Below are positions 15,201 to 15,855 of a stretch of 15,855 nucleotides of DNA, piece by piece. The notes under the pieces were generated by a model. The model worked only from the letters and a program-made list of their open reading frames with translations. It did no database searches and had not been told where the DNA came from. The DNA comes from Patescibacteria group bacterium UBA7522 (GTDB lineage: Bacteria > Patescibacteriota > CPR2 > UBA1875). How positions within the stretch are numbered: the stretch's first letter is position 1; each line of letters begins with the position of its first letter. The stretch is from positions 2,716-18,570 of the forward strand of contig DLNA01000025.1 in NCBI GenBank assembly GCA_002476865.1, in the 5' to 3' direction. Position numbers and translations under genes: made by a program.

Positions 15201-15855
15201 ATTCAGCAACCTCCGTTGGTTACATTGACACGAATTTGCTTAGAGACAGGATTTATTATTATCGAGTAACGGCGGTTGATAATGCCGGTGCTGAATCGGC
15301 TCCGTCAAGTATTGTTTCAAAGGCACCGACCGGAAAATATACTACCCCACCGGAGATTGTTTCTGGACCCGAGGTTTCAGCTACAGCCGTTGGAGCTGTT
15401 GTTACCTGGGTAACCGATCGGGCCGCCTCTTCGTTCGTAGAATATTCAGCCGATACTTCTTATAACTTTTCTAACGGCTCTTTAACGCCAAAAACGAATC
15501 ATCGCGTCGAGCTTTCTGGTCTTAACCCTTCAACTGGTTATAATTTTAGGGTGCAATCACTTGACGAAAATCGTGATTACGACGCTTCTAGTGCCTATTC
15601 GGGTAATCTTACCTTTGTAACAAGTGCGGCTCCCGGAATCTCTGAGGTAAAGGTTTCTGAGATATCTCTAAATAGTGCCATTATTACCTGGAAAACTACC
15701 TCTAGCGCAACATCAAAAATTAGATATGGAACAACCACGTCTTACGGAAAAGAGATAGAGGACAGGTCCGGCTCGGCTGTTACGACTCACACCATCAAAA
15801 TCCCTGGTCTGAATCACTCCACGGTCTATAATTTTAAAATCACCGGTATTGATAT
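12206..15855 (+). CDS. Giant surface protein, N-terminal part: membrane segment, Asp-box/beta-propeller region, fibronectin-III repeats (runs off the window)
   Basis: One open frame with no stop for at least 1216 codons. Residues 1-55 are basic and cytoplasmic (RKKIAKNSSKRKRS, later KWYKKWHESKHSR), followed by one hydrophobic segment at 56-77 that may be a signal peptide or an anchor. Residues about 140-485 are repetitive beta-strands with IHIVWNES and an Asp-box SSDNGSTW near 171-178, as in sialidase-like propellers. A beta-sandwich-like linker region follows, then domains starting near residues 620, 742, 844, 946, 1048 and 1143, the last ones clearly fibronectin type III (AVVTWVTD, GLNPSTGYNFRV, AIITWKTT). 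It is probably a surface adhesin or glycan-binding protein; no sialidase catalytic residues could be assigned. The start is uncertain: TTG 12206 has a G-run too close to act as a normal binding site, TTG 12266 has none, and ATG 12431 would cut off most of the membrane segment. Confidence 0.85.
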   Translation, partial: MIKNFSRKKIAKNSSKRKRSLIDLFHLFRFYTTFNFHHKATRIKWYKKWHESKHSRFVHFFIFCLYLSSLVFGAFMLPQEIRASLVERSIIKTTQEEFKEGFLTGSTFLDKSLDGEIKLGLTKKVIVGNPSSSTLLNSYANIKSVVRDTFGSIHIVWNESTVPYKTYYSSSSDNGSTWSSPTEIFTDASYNLRTPWIKIDGNNRIHVMAYRTVPDNGTIWHRYKDPGGSWSSIITIGGNHAGSDEVYFMANPTIFADNTLQLVFSRLHLRGTGIKSWNGSSWSATTAVESGTGDHGYQNTLSIGTNLYYFYRSANSPYPLMFSRRVSGVWSPSVQINTNHEGMYHSEVIDHENNIWTFYSDYSVTPTRISYRKYNTATNTWNSIVTLDSDSSYAVQLPSATVDSSGNIYVFYTVLNAQGSDIFYKIYNPLTATWSSRNQLTTIESDGSCFWPKVRYQENHHTSPDVIELTYRQNNLGETNYNLYYAQIGGGSGPGQYFSPDSGENVLDTIWNGGWSDRAFESNINIKENTSVEYQIRSGLGESNENIEWGNWQLLGGVDDSDGIGDKLFVVNSQDMPSTFDLPIGTHRYVQIKAILVSEDGQNSPTIYDYKLNYLADISPPSWDYPNDNFVFSDEARSKEILNYSWNNYSDIFVDWSGAADGDNESGISNYYVYFGTDNTADPRTAGINMGTETSGMISPASEPVPGNVYYLRISIKDYAGNILDIPSGQSLFTYKFDNTVPTSPTAANKSPVGYTSVNSYSFDWTGHEGSDDFSNISHYQYKTGGSGAEWQSVVGTSFSNISLEPIVNGQNIIYIRAIDGAGNYSENQSDWYRDYFYYSANAPSEPQNLMANPNSNTQNSFTFNWKKPEIYNEGIKGYRYSVNVPPSESNSVYISSAGENVSVGPISAATKQGINTFYVVAIDTIDNVNYNNYASVQFEANTAAPGYPLSPQAIDSSNRISEDWSITIKWLAPSFGSVHRYYIYRSEDSEVWAKIAENSATSVGYIDTNLLRDRIYYYRVTAVDNAGAESAPSSIVSKAPTGKYTTPPEIVSGPEVSATAVGAVVTWVTDRAASSFVEYSADTSYNFSNGSLTPKTNHRVELSGLNPSTGYNFRVQSLDENRDYDASSAYSGNLTFVTSAAPGISEVKVSEISLNSAIITWKTTSSATSKIRYGTTTSYGKEIEDRSGSAVTTHTIKIPGLNHSTVYNFKITGID

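Noticed and set aside
1..15855. CRISPR arrays, insertion sequences, integrases or attachment sites
   Set aside because: No regularly spaced repeats, transposase-like proteins or flanking direct repeats were seen; the repeated GCCCCC/GGGGGC stems near 11450 and 12140 are terminators.

Overview
The window looks like a chromosomal segment of a small-genome bacterium, most likely of the Candidate Phyla Radiation (Patescibacteria). This is an inference from several signs: a compact, overlapping housekeeping cluster in which genes that usually sit beside these ones are missing; short versions of EF-Ts, RseP and ProRS; and a large fibronectin-type-III surface protein with a long basic N-terminus ahead of its membrane segment. 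TGA is used as an ordinary stop (uppS, thyX), so the UGA-glycine code of Gracilibacteria/Absconditabacteria does not apply.

Layout. 1-5379 (+): tsf, frr, uppS, rseP, proS, mreB. From frr onward the genes touch or overlap by 1-4 bases, so this is probably one operon joining translation (EF-Ts, ribosome recycling, ProRS), the lipid carrier for wall synthesis (UppS), intramembrane proteolysis (RseP) and the cell-shape actin MreB. 5580-8795 (-): mreC, mreD and a class B PBP2, overlapping by 4 bases each and facing mreB. Together MreB, MreC, MreD and PBP2 form the core of the elongasome; no rodA is visible here. 8873-11429 (+): a thymidylate module, with a dCMP deaminase fused to a Nudix domain, thymidylate kinase and flavin-dependent thymidylate synthase ThyX. 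These cover dCMP to dUMP to dTMP to dTDP.

11430-12165 holds no convincing protein gene. A strong extended -10 promoter at 11498-11525 drives an aberrant tRNA-like gene carrying about 34 extra nucleotides between the D and anticodon regions. It is followed directly by about 470 nt of GC-rich sequence packed with long helices, closed by an intrinsic terminator. I could not match this RNA to tmRNA, RNase P RNA, SRP RNA or a group I/II intron. It resembles in style the large ornate RNAs (GOLLD, ROOL) associated with tRNA genes, and it is the best candidate here for something undescribed.

12206-15855 (+): the first 1216 or so codons of a very large secreted or anchored surface protein that runs off the window. 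It has a basic cytoplasmic N-terminus, one membrane segment, a sialidase-like Asp-box/beta-propeller region, and a string of Ig/fibronectin-III-like domains.
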